In this document: in pieces, positions 28,687-40,964 of the stretch
Numbering within the stretch: the first letter of the stretch is position 1
Layout of the letters: each line of letters opens with the position of its first letter
Assembly: GCA_902806565.1 (NCBI GenBank)
Contig: CADCXA010000065.1
Coordinates: 1 to 64,000, forward strand
Direction of reading: 5' to 3'
From: Hypoxylon rubiginosum
Taxonomy: Eukaryota > Ascomycota > Sordariomycetes > Xylariales > Hypoxylaceae
DNA length: 64,000 bases
The notes under the pieces: model-generated
Seen by the model: the letters and a program-made list of their open reading frames with translations, nothing else
What the model was told of the DNA's origin: nothing
Databases searched by the model: none
Program-made: the position numbers and the translations under genes

Positions 28687-30962
28687 TATTAAAAGGTTTT
28701 TAATAAATTAAAATATAAAATAATATATATATTAATTTTATATTATTTTAATTATAACTTAAAAACTAAAATTAAAACCAATGTTTTAAATAATATAATA
28801 ATAAATATTATAATATAATAAAACTTAAAAATAAAAAAATAACATTTAACAGTTTATTTTTTAAAAATAATATAAAACGTAAAATATAATTATAATATTT
28901 ATAATAAGGAAATACTAGTTATAATATAAACGTTATAATATTAAAAAATAAAACTTATTAAATTATAAATAACGTGATTTTTCCTAGTAATAATAAACCA
29001 CCGTGTTTTAAAATATTTTAATATTAAATAACTTTTTAATTAATAATAAATAAAATAAATAAAACTTTTATTTTAATATAATTTTAATATAATATATTAT
29101 TTTAAAAAAGATAATATTTTTATTAATATATTATTTTATAAATATAAAAATATTAAAATATAAAATAAAAAACACTAGATAATATATATAATAATTATAT
29201 TTAAACTAGTTTTTATAATAAAATAAACGGAACTTAATATAAATTTAATTAATATAATAACATTAAAAATATAAAAAAAAGCGATATATTTATTTATTTT
29301 TAATAAAAATATATTTACACTTAAAAAATTTAAAGTAAAATTAATAAATAAACTATTAAAAGTAAATATTATTTACTTTAATTTAAATATTTACTATTAA
29401 ATAACATAAAATAATAAACTAAATAATATATTCTTTATATTTAAAAAATTAATATTTTATAATAATTAATTAATTATATTTAATATAAATAATTTTTAAA
29501 TAAAAATACTAATTAAAATATACTTATATTTAATAATAATACACATTAATTTAAAAAAAACATACGAAATGTTTTCTATATATTATTAATAAAAAAAATA
29601 ATTTATTAATATAAATTATTTTATAAATAATTATTATTATTAATTTTTAAAAAATCTTTATAATAAAATTTTAAGCTAATTATATTTTTTATTAATATCA
29701 TTATAAATATAATTATATATTATAATAAATTTTAAATTTATATTAAAAAATAAATATAAATATAATAACTTATTAATTATAATTTATTAACTAAAAAAAA
29801 ATTATAAAATATATTATATTTTTAAATAATTATAATAAAAAATATAATTAAAATATATTTTTAAAAACTATATAAGGTTTTTAAGCTATTAATTAATATA
29901 ATTAATAATTAAAAATTATAATTTATTATAAATTTTATAAATAAAATATTATAAGTTATAAATATAAAATAAAACTTTTTTATTATAAAATACTTTTAAA
30001 TAATAAGTTAAATAAAAATAATAAATAAATATATTAATTAATATTTTTATTTATTTATTAACTACTATTAAAATAACTAATTTATTATAATATTAATATT
30101 AAATATAATATAAATATTATTATTATATAAATTTATTAGTATATTATTATATAAAATAAAACATAGCTTTTTAATATTATTATTATTTAATTAAAAAGCT
30201 TATATAATAAAATTAAAAAAGATTTTAATTAAAAAACATTTTAATTAAAAAAAAGCCTTGAAAATAACATTTATTATTAAAAAATAATAAAATAAAGCTT
30301 AAAAAATTATAAAAAAATTATAAAAGTAAATAATAAAATAAGTTAATTAACACTAATATAAATTAAATTTTAAAGTAAAAAACCATATATATATTATTAA
30401 AAAAAAAAATTAATTATAAATTGCTTTAATAATAAATTTAATTACTTAATAATTAAAAATTATTATAAAATTATAAAAATAAAAAAACATATATATATAA
30501 TAAATATATTAAAAAGAAAAAACCTAATAATATTTTTTATTAATTAATTAAAAAAATATTTAAATAATTTATTATTAAAATAAATAAATAAAAATTTATT
30601 AATAAATATAATTAAACTAAATAATATTAAAAAATAATAAATAAATAAAATATTTTTATTTAAAATATATTATAAATAATTATAATATTAAATATAATAA
30701 TTAAACTAGAATTTTAATTTAAAATAATATAATATATTAAATTTTAAAAATAATATATTAATATTATAAAAATATTATAATAATAACTTAAAATAATTAA
30801 AATTATTAATAAAATTCATAAAATAAAAAAAGGCGGTAAAATATAATAAATTTAATAAGTTATATATAAATAATAATAAACTAGTTTTATTAAAAAATAA
30901 AAGCTTATAATAAAAAAAAATTAATATATAAAAATATACGCTTTTTTTTAAAATAAAAATAA

Positions 30963-31226
30963 TATTATAATATAAATTTAAATATTTATAATTTATATAT
31001 ATAGTTTATATATAAACGTTATTTTATTAATTTAAAAATTAAAACTAAGGCCGGAATATATATAATATTTTAAATAAATATATATTAATAAAAAATAAGT
31101 TATTTTAAAATAATTATATATATAGCTTATAAATTTTTTCTTTTTTTAGTTTTTTATATTTAAATACGCTTATTTATTTTTAAATAATTAAGCTTAGTTT
31201 TTTACTTATTTAAATAATATATAATA
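30963..31226 (+). repeat. 3' LTR of copy B
   Basis: The 264-bp LTR starts TATTATAATA and ends AATATATAATA. It keeps a GGCCGG near 31048 that corresponds to GGGCCGGAAC in the unmutated LTR read on the minus strand. Confidence 0.87.
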
Positions 31227-31625
31227 ATAATTAAGATTTAAAATCTTAAAAAAATAATTAATTTTAAAAAAAAATTAAAATATTTAAAAATTATATAAAA
31301 TAAGTTATAATTATTAAATATAAAAAATATAAATTTAAAAACCTTAAATAATATAATAATAATTTTAATTTTAATAAATTTATTATTTAAATTTAAACTT
31401 TTTTAAAAATTTGTAAAATATTTATTTATAATAAAAAATAAAAAGTTTTAATAATTTAAAATTTAAAATTTAGTTATTTAAATAATTTTTAAAAACTTTA
31501 ATATTTTTATTAATAAGTTTTATAAAATATATAATAATTTTAATAAAAATAAATAATAAAATATTATTTAATATAATTTAAATAAATTAAATTAATAGTT
31601 ATTTATATAATAAAATTTAAAATAT

Positions 31626-31891
31626 TATTATAATATAAACTTAAATATTTATAACTTATATATATAATTTATATATAAATGTTATTTTATTAATTTAAAA
31701 ACTAAAATTAAAATTAAAATATATGTGATATTTTAAATAAATATATATTAATAAAAAATAAGTTATTTTAAAATAATTATATATATAGCTTGTAAATTTT
31801 TTTTTCTTTTAGTTTTTTATATTTAAATATATTTATTTATTTTTAAATAACTAAGCTTAGTTTTTTTTACTTATTTAAATAATATATAATA
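31626..31891 (+). repeat. Solo LTR with AATAT target duplication
   Basis: The 266-bp RIP-mutated LTR is flanked by AATAT on both sides (31621-31625 and 31892-31896). It lies 400 bp downstream of copy B and is independent of it. Confidence 0.85.
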
Positions 31892-32888
31892 AATATAAGT
31901 AATTTATTTTTTTATATAAAAATTTTAAATAATAAATTAGAAATAAAATTTATTATTATAATTAAATTAAAAAGTTTAAAAATTATTATAAATAAATTAT
32001 TATAATTAATAATTAATACTTTTAATATAAAAAAAAGATTTAAAGTTTTATTTTAAAAAACTAAAAAATTTAAAAATTAATAATAAACTTTTAATATAAC
32101 TATTAAATTTTACTTTAAATTTATAAATATTAATATAATTTAAAAATTTTTTTTTTCAAAACAAAAGATATTAAAAATATAAAATATTTTAATTATAAGA
32201 AAGAAAAATATTATAAAAATTAATATTAAGTTATAAAAAAATAATTCTACGTTTTTAAATTTAAACGTAAAAAATTTATAATTATTAAAATTAAAACTTT
32301 TTATTTAATTATAATAAAAATTATTTTAATAAAAATACTTAAAAAAAAATATATTATAAAATATTAATTTATTTATATTAATAACTTTTATTATATTTAT
32401 AAAAAAAAGGAATATTATTAAATATATTTTAATATAAAATAATAAAAATTATAACTTAAAAAATAATAAATATTATTATTATAATAAATTTTAATAATTT
32501 TAATATTTTTAAGTTTATTATAAATATTTTAAATTTAATAAAAATTAAAATGTTATTATAAAAAAATATATATATTATTTATTAATAATTTATAACTTAT
32601 ATAATTTCTTATTAATAAAAAAATATTTTAATAATTAAAAAATAATAAAAAAAAATAAAAAAAAAGTTTATTAAAAATTTTAATAATATAATAAATAAAT
32701 TAACTATTAATAAAAAAAGAAGTTTTAATAATATAATATAATAATTTTATAAATAATAAAAGTTAATTTAAACTTTAAATAAATAAAAATTTTTTATAAA
32801 TTATAATTTAATTTATTATATTATATAATTAAAAAGTATTTTTTTTAAATATTTATATTAAAAATAATTAATAATAATAATATAACTT

Positions 32889-32890
32889 AA

Positions 32891-32957
<67 letters not shown>

Positions 32958-32960
32958 AAT
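32889..32960. repeat. (TAAA)n microsatellite
   Basis: An uninterrupted run of about 17 TAAA units ends in TAAAAT. Confidence 0.95.
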
Positions 32961-35900
32961 TAAATAGTAATTTATATAAAAATAAATAATAATAAATATA
33001 TAATATTTTAAGAATAATTTATTTATAATAATACTAATTTATTAAAAAAAACATTAAAAAATATTTTAATATTATATAATAAAAATATCTTTTTTTATCC
33101 TAGTAATTTTATTAAAATTATTTTATTTTAAATTTTTAAAAAATAATTAAAAAGTAAAATATTAAGAAATTATATATAAATAATTATATTTTTTATATTA
33201 TAAACTTTTATATATAAATAAAAATAAATAAAAAAGTTATATTAAATTATAAATTAATAAATTAATAATTAATTAAATATATATAAAATATAATTCCTAG
33301 TTAAATATTTAAAAAATTTAAAATTAAAATTAAAATATTATTATAATATAAGAAAATTAAAATATTAATAATTATTTAATAATAATAAATAGATTTTTAT
33401 AAAAGAACTTATTTTTAAAAATTATTTAATAATATTTTTATATTTTAAAAAAAAATAATATTTTTAAAAAATTTATTAAAATGTTTATATTATAAAGATA
33501 TATAAAAATCTTAAGATTTTAAATATTTAAATTATAAAAAGTTATTTTAAATTTTTTATTTAAAATATTTATATTTATTATATATTAAAAAAGATTAAAA
33601 AAAAGTTTTAATTTTATTTAAAAAATAATAAATTTATATAATATTAAAAGTAAAATATAAAAAAGAATATATATATAACTATATATAAATTATAATATTA
33701 TTAAATTTTATTTATTTTAATTATATAAATATATAATTAAAAAAATCTAATAAAATAAATATTTTAATATAGTTTATAAAATATATATTATATATAAAAT
33801 TATAATATTATAAAAATGATAAAAATATTTTAAAAAATTAAAAAATATAATAACTTATTTTTAAAATTTTTTTAATAAAATTAAAATTAAATAAAAATTT
33901 AATTAAAAGATTAAAAAAAACTTTTTAAATTTTTTTAAAATATATAAATAATTAATTAAATTTAAATATTAAGTTTAAATTTAATTTAAAAATTAATTAA
34001 TAATTTAAAAAATTATTTTTTAAACGGCGAGTTTATTTAAATCTATAAAAAATTATATAAATTATTATTAAAAATAAAAATATAATAATAATTTTAAAAA
34101 AAAAAAAATAAAAATAAAAATAATAATAAATTTAAGATTTAAATTTAATTATATTTATTTTTAATTAATAAAACATATATATTATATTATATAAAAAAAA
34201 AAAAAAATTTTCCTTATAAAAATTATAAATAAATAATTTTTTTATTATAATAATAAATTTATATAAAAAAGAATTATAAATTTTAACGTATAAATTAATA
34301 ATTATTTAAAAACTTTTTTTTTTAATATAATAAAAATAAATAAAAATGTTATTTTTAAATTATTTTAATTTAAAGTTAATAATTTATATATTAATTAAAT
34401 ATTAAAAAAATAAAGTTAAATTTTAAGAAATATAAAAAAGTTAAAAATAAATAATTAAATTATTATAAATTATAATAATTATAATATAAATTTAACTAAT
34501 ATTAAATTATTAAAAAATATTATATATATATTTTTTATAAAATAAAAAATTAAATTTAATTAATTATAAAAGATATTTAAAAAATTAAAAATTAAATTTA
34601 TATTAGTTTTTAAAAAAGAAAATTTAATATTAATTAACTTATTTTATTATATAATTTATAATTATAAAATTTTAATTAAAAATAAATAAAATATTTATTT
34701 AAAAAATTTTTTTTTTTAAAATAATAATAAATAAATACTTTTAAATAATAAAAAAAAAATTTTTAAAATAAAGTTTTATTAAAAAGTTTAAATTTAATAT
34801 AAAATATCTAATTATAATAAAAAATCTTTTTTTAATAAAACTTAAAAATTAAATAAAAAAGGAAATTTTATATATAAAATAATTAATAATTACTAGTTAT
34901 TTAATATAATTATAATAAAAAATAAATAAATTAATAAAATTTAATAGTTTATTATTTTTAATATAATTAATATATATTATAAAATACAAAAAATAAAAAA
35001 TAAAAAATAATATTTAAAACTTAATATAAATATTATAAATACTTGGTAATATTTTAAAACTTTATTAATATATTTATAACTTTTTAATATATAATAATAA
35101 TAATTTTATAAAAATATTTTAATAATTTTATATTTATTTATATTAATAATAAATTAATTTATTTTAAAACTTATAAAAAATATATAATATATAAACGTTT
35201 AATATTAATTAAATTTAAAAAATATAAAATTATTATTAATTTAAAAAAAAATGTTAATAAAAAATCTAAAAAATTAATATCTTAGGATTTATTATTAAAT
35301 TTAAATTTATTTAAATTTAAAAGGAAAAAATAAAATAAATATAAATTTAAAAAACGCTTAAAAATATAAAAAATATATAATTTTTTTATAAGTTTATAAA
35401 TTTTATAAAATTATTAATAAAAAAGTTTATTTATATTATAAAACTTATAATAAATATTATTTAATAAAATATATAACTTTTTAAATAAATATTAAAAACT
35501 AATTTAACGTTAAATAAAATTAAAAAATTAATTATTAATAACTTAATATATTAATTATTAAACTTAAAAAAAGAAAACTTTATATAAATATTTTAAATAT
35601 AATATATAAAAAAACTTTTAAATAATTAAAAAATATTTAAAAATAATACTTAATTATTAATTATTTTTAAGTTTTTTAAAAAGCGAAATTATATTATTAA
35701 ATATAAAATAAAAAATTATTATTATTTATAAAAACTTTATAATATTAAAAACCTTATATTAATAAAATAAAAAAATTATTAATTATTTTTTTTAATTATA
35801 ATAACTTTAAAATATTAATAACTAAATAAAAATTATTTTTAAATAATAAAAATAAAAAGAGTTTTTTAATAAGTTTAATTTAAATTATATTATATTAAAA

Positions 35901-36158
35901 AAAATAAAAAACATATAAATAAATATATTAAACCGTTAAAATAAATACAATATTAAAATATATTAAATGTTTTTTTTTAAATATTTAAAAAAATAAAATA
36001 AAAAACAATTAAAATATATTTAAATTATAATAAATAACTTTTAAAATAAAAGGTTTAAAAAGATTTTAATAAAAAGAATTTTTTAATAATTTTTTTAATA
36101 AAAAAAGAATTTATATTTATTATAAAAAATTAATACAGCTTAATAAAAAATTAATATA

Positions 36159-36309
36159 AATAAAAATAAATAAGATAAATAAAATAAATATAAAATATAT
36201 AAACTTAAAAAAATATAACTTTTAAATATAAACCTTAAATTATATATTAAAATATATTTATATATAATTAATACGCCACTTTTTTAAGCTTTAATAAATT
36301 ATTTTATTA
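36159..36309 (+). repeat. Short dispersed repeat, copy 3
   Basis: This is collinear with 16312-16475, and the same block is inverted at 3652-3735. It retains more C and G (ACGCCACTTTTTTAAGC) than the other copies, so it is the best one for inferring the ancestral sequence. Confidence 0.6.
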
Positions 36310-36365
36310 TATATTATTTTTTTATTTTTTTAAGTTAATTTCTTCGGGTTTTTTTACACCTTTTT

Positions 36366-36425
36366 TAAAATATATTAAAAATAATATATATTTAAAATAT
36401 ATTAAAAATAATATATATTTAAAAT
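36366..36425. repeat. 27-bp tandem repeat, about 2.3 copies
   Basis: The unit AAATATATTAAAAATAATATATATTTA is repeated directly (first half AAATATATTAAAAATA, second half ATATATATTTA). It sits next to a stretch with residual GC (CTTCGGG near 36343-36349). Confidence 0.7.
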
Positions 36426-37755
36426 ATTTTAATATAAATTTATAAAAACATTTTATAAATATTAATTATATAAATATTAAAAAAAATATAAAATAAATAT
36501 TAAATTATAATAAAATTATAATTTTTTAAAAATTAAAAATTTAATTTATTAATTTATTAAAAATTATAATATATATTAAAAAATTAAAATCGTTAAATAT
36601 AAACTATATAAGTTATTATAATTTATTAAAATATTAAATAAAATATAATATATAATATTTTAAGATTTTATTATAAAATATTTATTCTTTATAAATTTAG
36701 TAATTAAAATTTAATATAATAATATATAAATTATAATTAATAAACTTATTAAATATAAATATTTTATATTATTTAAAAAAACTTATATAATAAAAAACCT
36801 AATATTTTTATTTTTAAAATATTATATAATTAAATATATTTTATTAAAATAAATTATTTTAAATAAAAATATATTTATTATTTTTAAGTTTAAAATTAAT
36901 TTTATAAAAACCCTAAAAATTAAATAAAAAATATTAACTATAATATATTTTTAAATAAAAAAAATAAAAAACATATTCAAATTAAATATTAAAAATATAT
37001 TTATAATTTTATATTAATTATTAATTATTAATAAAATAATTAAGTAAAATTATTATTTATAATTTAAATTATATATAATTTTTTAATTAATAAAAATATA
37101 AATATTATATTATATAAAATAATATATAATTAAAATATAAATATTATTAAAAAAAAATTCCTGTTATTTAAAATATTAATTATAATAAAAATAATTTTAA
37201 AAATATAAATAATAACTTTAAAAATATAATTATTATAAAAGATATTTAAAAATAACTTTTAATTTATTTAAAAATAAATAGCTATTTATTATAATAAAAA
37301 TAAAAATAAAAAATTAATTTGTTTTAAAAGAAATTAAGTTTATTTATTATAATAAAAATCTTAATTAATATTAATTATATTAAAAATTAAAATAAAAAAA
37401 TTAAATGAAAAAATTAATTTTAAAAAATTAATAACATATAAAATTAATAAAATTTTTTTAAAAATAAGTTATTAATAAATACTATTTAAAAAAATATAAA
37501 TATATTTAATATAATATATTTTTTTATTAAAATTAATATTATTAAATATAAAAATTAATATAAATATAAAAGTTAAAAAAATTATAAAATATAAAATTAA
37601 TATAATTTTAAATATTAAAAAAGTTAAAAATTTAATAAAATATTTAATAAAATAAAAAATTTATAAATAAAAAAATAATATATAAAAACTTAAAGATTTT
37701 TTAATAAATTATAAGGAAAAAATTAAAAAATTTTATTATTAAAATTTATAAAAAC

Positions 37756-38020
37756 TATTATAACGTAAATTTAAATATTTATAATTTATATATATAACTT
37801 ATATATAAATATTATTTTATTAATTTAAAAATTAAAATTAAAATTAAAATATACGTGATATTTTAAATAAATATATATTAATAAAAAATAAGTTATTTTA
37901 AAGTAACTATATATATAACTTATAAATTTTTTTTTTTTTTAGTTTTTTATATTTAAATACGCTTATTTATTTTTAAATAATTAAACTTAGTTTTTTTATT
38001 TATTTAAATAATATATAATA
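37756..38020 (+). repeat. Solo LTR, RIP-mutated
   Basis: This 265-bp LTR is collinear with the others. Its start, TATTATAACGTAAA, keeps the CG of TGTTATAGCGTGG. The flanks AAAAC and ATTAT do not match, so the target duplication is lost or the copy is a recombinant. Confidence 0.82.
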
Positions 38021-38965
38021 ATTATAATAAATAATATAATAAATATTATAAATATTTTTATTAATTATAATAATATAAAATCTAAAAATATTAAGTTTTT
38101 AATATATTAAAAATTTTAAAATAAAATAATTTATTTTAAAAAAGTTATAATAAATTTTAATTAAAAATTAATATTTTAATATTTTAATATAATAAATTTA
38201 ATTTTATTATAAATAAAATTATTATAAAAATAATAAAATTAAAAAATAATTTAAATAATATTTATTTTAAAATTTTAATTATATTATAAAACGTTTATTA
38301 ATAAAATAATTAATAAAAATCTTTTAATAAAAAACTAAATATTAATTAATTATTATTATTATTATTAAAAATAAATATAATTTTATTAAAAAATTTTTTT
38401 TGTTTTTTATTATTTATAAATTATAAATTTATAAATATTTTAATTATATTTTAAAATTATTATTTTTATAATTTCATTTATAAAATAATATTATTTATTA
38501 TTATTTTATAATTATTTTTTTTATTTTAAATTTAATTTTAAAATATATTTAATATAATATTTTTATTAAATATTAATATTTATTTAATTATAATAAATTA
38601 TAATAAAAATATATATATATAAATATAAAATAATTATTATTTAATTTTAAAATAATTAATAAAAAGTTTATTATATTTAAATAATTTAATTAATAAAAAA
38701 TATAATATTTAAAAAATATAAATTATTATTATAATATATAATTTATATATAAATATTATTTAATTAATTTAAAAGTTAAAAATTAAAATTAAAATATAAA
38801 TAATATTTTAAATAAATTATTTTAAAATAATTAAATATATAATTTTATTTTAAAAAAATTAAGTTAAAATTTTAAAAATTATAATTAAATTATTATAATT
38901 TATATATAAAAAAATATATATAATAAAAAATAAAAACTTAAAAATATAAATATAATTAAAATAAT

Positions 38966-39208
38966 TATTATATATTATTTAAATAAATAATAAAATTAAG
39001 TTTAATTATTTAAAAATAAATAAATATATTTAAATATAAAAAAAAATAAATTTAAATAATTTATAAATTATATATATAATTATTTTAAAATAACTTATTT
39101 TTTATTAATATATATTTTAATTTTAATTTTAATTTTTAAATTAATAAAATAATATTTATATATAAATTATATATATAAATTATAAATATTTAAGTTTATA
39201 TTATAATA
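38966..39208 (-). repeat. Solo LTR, short subtype, inverted
   Basis: This 243-bp copy starts TATTATATATT and ends TATATTATAATA. It lacks the same 22-bp segment as the LTRs at 6231 and 13617. Confidence 0.8.
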
Positions 39209-39430
39209 TTAATAAAAAATAAATTATTTAAAAATAATTATTTAAATAATTTAAAAAATATTTTTCTTAGTTTTTTATATTTAAATAATATAAAATATTA
39301 AATTTAATTATTTAAAAATATATTATATATATTTTAATTTTAAATTTAATTTTTAAATTAATAAAATAACATTTATATATAAATTATATATATAAATTAT
39401 AAAAATTTAAATTTATATTATAATATTTAA
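39209..39430 (-). repeat. Shuffled LTR fragments
   Basis: Pieces of the LTR appear out of order. There is a TTCTTAGTTTTTTATATTTAAATA segment in one orientation (shown here as two parts of one motif), and then the last 90 bp of the LTR in the other orientation, ending TATATTATAATA near 39424. It is probably the residue of repeated insertion and deletion. Confidence 0.5.
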
Positions 39431-39455
39431 TTTTTTTATTTATTTATATTATATA

Positions 39456-39632
39456 TATTATATATTATTTAAATAAATAAAAAAATTAAACTTAGTTATT
39501 TAAAAATAAATAAATATATTTAAATATAAAAAACTAAAAAAAAAAAAAATTTATAAGTTATATATATAATTATTTTAAAATAACTTATTTTTTATTAATA
39601 TATATATAAAAAATTAAATTTATATTATAATA
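39456..39632 (-). repeat. Internally deleted LTR, inverted
   Basis: It starts TATTATATATT and ends TATATTATAATA but is only 177 bp. The region between the TTTTTATTAATATATAT motif and the last 20 bp is missing. An opposite-orientation LTR follows within 5 bp. Confidence 0.7.
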
Positions 39633-39637
39633 TATAT

Positions 39638-39902
39638 TATTATAATATAAACTTAAATATTTATAACTTATATATATAACTTATATATAAACGTTATTTT
39701 ATTAATTTAAAGGTTAAAATTAAAACTAAAATATATATAACATTTTAAATAAATATATATTAATAAAAAATAAGTTATTTTAAAGTAATTATATATATAA
39801 CTTATAAATCTTTTCTTTTTTTAGTTTTTTATACTTAAATACGCTTATTTATTTTTAGATAATTAAACCTAGCTTTTTTATTTATTTAAATAATATATAA
39901 TA
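39638..39902 (+). repeat. Solo LTR with TATAT target duplication
   Basis: This 265-bp LTR is flanked by TATAT at 39633-39637 and 39903-39907. The duplication is low complexity but exact. This copy is less mutated than most, with AACCTAGC and TAGATAA retained near its end. Confidence 0.78.
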
Positions 39903-40073
39903 TATATATAAAATTATATATAATATTAATATAATTTATTTTAAATTATATTTATAAATTATATTTCGCGTTTTAAAACTTAATTATAATTAATTTATAA
40001 TTAAATATAATTATTATTTTTATATATATTTTAATATTATTAATTTTTTTATTATTATTATTAATTTAATAAT

Positions 40074-40190
40074 ATATTTATTTAAAATATTATATATATT
40101 TTAATTTTAATTTTAATTTTTTAATTAATAAAATAATATTTATATATAAATTATATATATAAATTATAAATATTTAAATTTATATTATAA
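40074..40190 (-). repeat. 3' half of an LTR, inverted
   Basis: This corresponds to the last 115 bp of the 11340-11604 plus-strand sequence in RIP form, ending TTATATTATAATA. It is the last transposon-derived piece recognised before the gene-rich half. Confidence 0.6.
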
Positions 40191-40576
40191 TAATATATAA
40201 TAATATTTAAATAATTATAATATTAATTTTATTTTATTAATTTTTTTAATTTTATTAATATTATTATAATTTTAATATATAATTAAATATTTAAAATTAT
40301 TTTATATTTTTAAATATTTTTTTTTATAATTTTATTATTTTAAATTTAAAAATAATATAAATAAAATAAAAAAATTATATAAAATATATTTTATTAAATA
40401 ATATTAATTATTATTATTTTTAAAAAATAATAAAATAAATAAATTAATTTTATAAAAAAATTATTAAATATATATTAAAATATAACTATTTAATTAAAAC
40501 TTAGGTTAATTATAATTAAACTTCTTGGCGAATAACACGTGGAGCCGCCGTTCGCCGAGCCGATATTCCGAATGGC

Positions 40577-40717
40577 CCGGGGAGGGGGGGTGGGTGGTGG
40601 TGGTGTGGCTAGGGGGTTGGTGGTGTGGTTGGGGTGGTGGAGGTGGGTGGCTTGGGTGTGGTGGTGGTGGTGGTGGTGTGGCTGGTGGTGGTGGGTGGCT
40701 AGGGGGGTGGTGTGGCC
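40577..40717 (+). repeat. G-rich boundary tract, degenerate GGT/GGGTGGCTAGGGG repeat
   Basis: About 140 bp on the plus strand are made almost entirely of G and T. The tract contains (GGT)n runs and three GTGTGGCT or GTGGGTGGCT motifs, two of them followed by AGGGGG or AGGGGGG. It has many G-runs of 3-7 bases and so could form G-quadruplexes. It sits between the AT island and the FRS2 3' end. Open frames across it (His/Pro- or Gly/Trp-rich) are composition artefacts. Confidence 0.85.
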
Positions 40718-40964
40718 AATCAGAAGCTTCTTATTTATTATGTAATTCTCCCGGCCGCGCTTGCGCGGACGGGTTGCGCAGCTAGTGATTTTTAACAGTA
40801 TCAATAAAAAAAGCCTTTAATAGCCTGAGGCACGAAGATTTGCTATAAGCAGTGAGGCACGAGGTGTAGAACTACTAATACCTAATGATATTTAGCTTTT
40901 ATAGCTCCCCATGGGTAGAATGCCATTATTCTTTTCCCATTCGCTATCCATCAATATGTCCGTT
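40718..40964. other. FRS2 3' flank
   Basis: This is normal-composition DNA without a gene. It begins with a CCAATCA motif (40714-40720) and a GC-rich CGGCCGCGCTTGCGCGG stretch. A 9-bp GAGGCACGA word appears twice (40827 and 40853 areas). FRS2 transcription, on the minus strand, probably ends here. Confidence 0.5.

Larger units (their letters stand above)
24333..31226 (+). mobile_element. Complete Gypsy-type LTR retrotransposon (copy B), RIP-mutated
   Basis: This 6.9 kb element has LTRs at 24333-24597 (265 bp) and 30963-31226 (264 bp). Its internal domain is shared with copy A in direct orientation and with copies C and E inverted. A frame at 28337-28686 retains Gypsy reverse-transcriptase motifs in the same sense as the LTRs. 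RT lies before the 3' half of the element, and I could not resolve gag, protease, RNase H or integrase because of mutation. A roughly 36-bp insertion near 30146-30182 is absent from copy A. The 5-bp flanks (ATTAT and ATAAT) do not match cleanly, so no target duplication is claimed. Confidence 0.85.
31892..37755. other. RIP-mutated DNA, element type unknown
   Basis: About 5.9 kb of AT-rich sequence has no frames and no Gypsy-family match. It contains a TAAA microsatellite, the third copy of the short dispersed repeat and a small tandem repeat (listed separately). It is probably decayed transposon DNA of other families. Confidence 0.5.
1..40500. repeat. RIP-mutated AT-rich repeat island
   Basis: This 40 kb block is made almost entirely of A and T, and CpA and TpG dinucleotides are close to absent. 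The few remaining C and G bases sit in isolated spots. An unmutated LTR at 11340-11604 aligns base for base with many AT-rich copies in the block, and the differences are C to T and G to A changes on both strands. That is the known signature of fungal repeat-induced point mutation. No open reading frame longer than a minisatellite artefact survives. The right edge is abrupt: normal composition starts within about 50 bp near 40,500. The block may be centromeric, subtelomeric or an interstitial AT island. Confidence 0.93.

Noticed and set aside
1..40500. Mitochondrial DNA or an AT-rich bacterial insert
   Set aside because: Mutated LTRs with target duplications and an unmutated reference copy explain the composition as RIP. 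No mitochondrial genes, rRNAs or tRNAs are recognisable.
40490..40804. Overlapping His/Pro-rich and Gly/Trp-rich open frames on both strands
   Set aside because: They are composition artefacts of the G-rich tract; no start context, family feature or splice pattern supports them.
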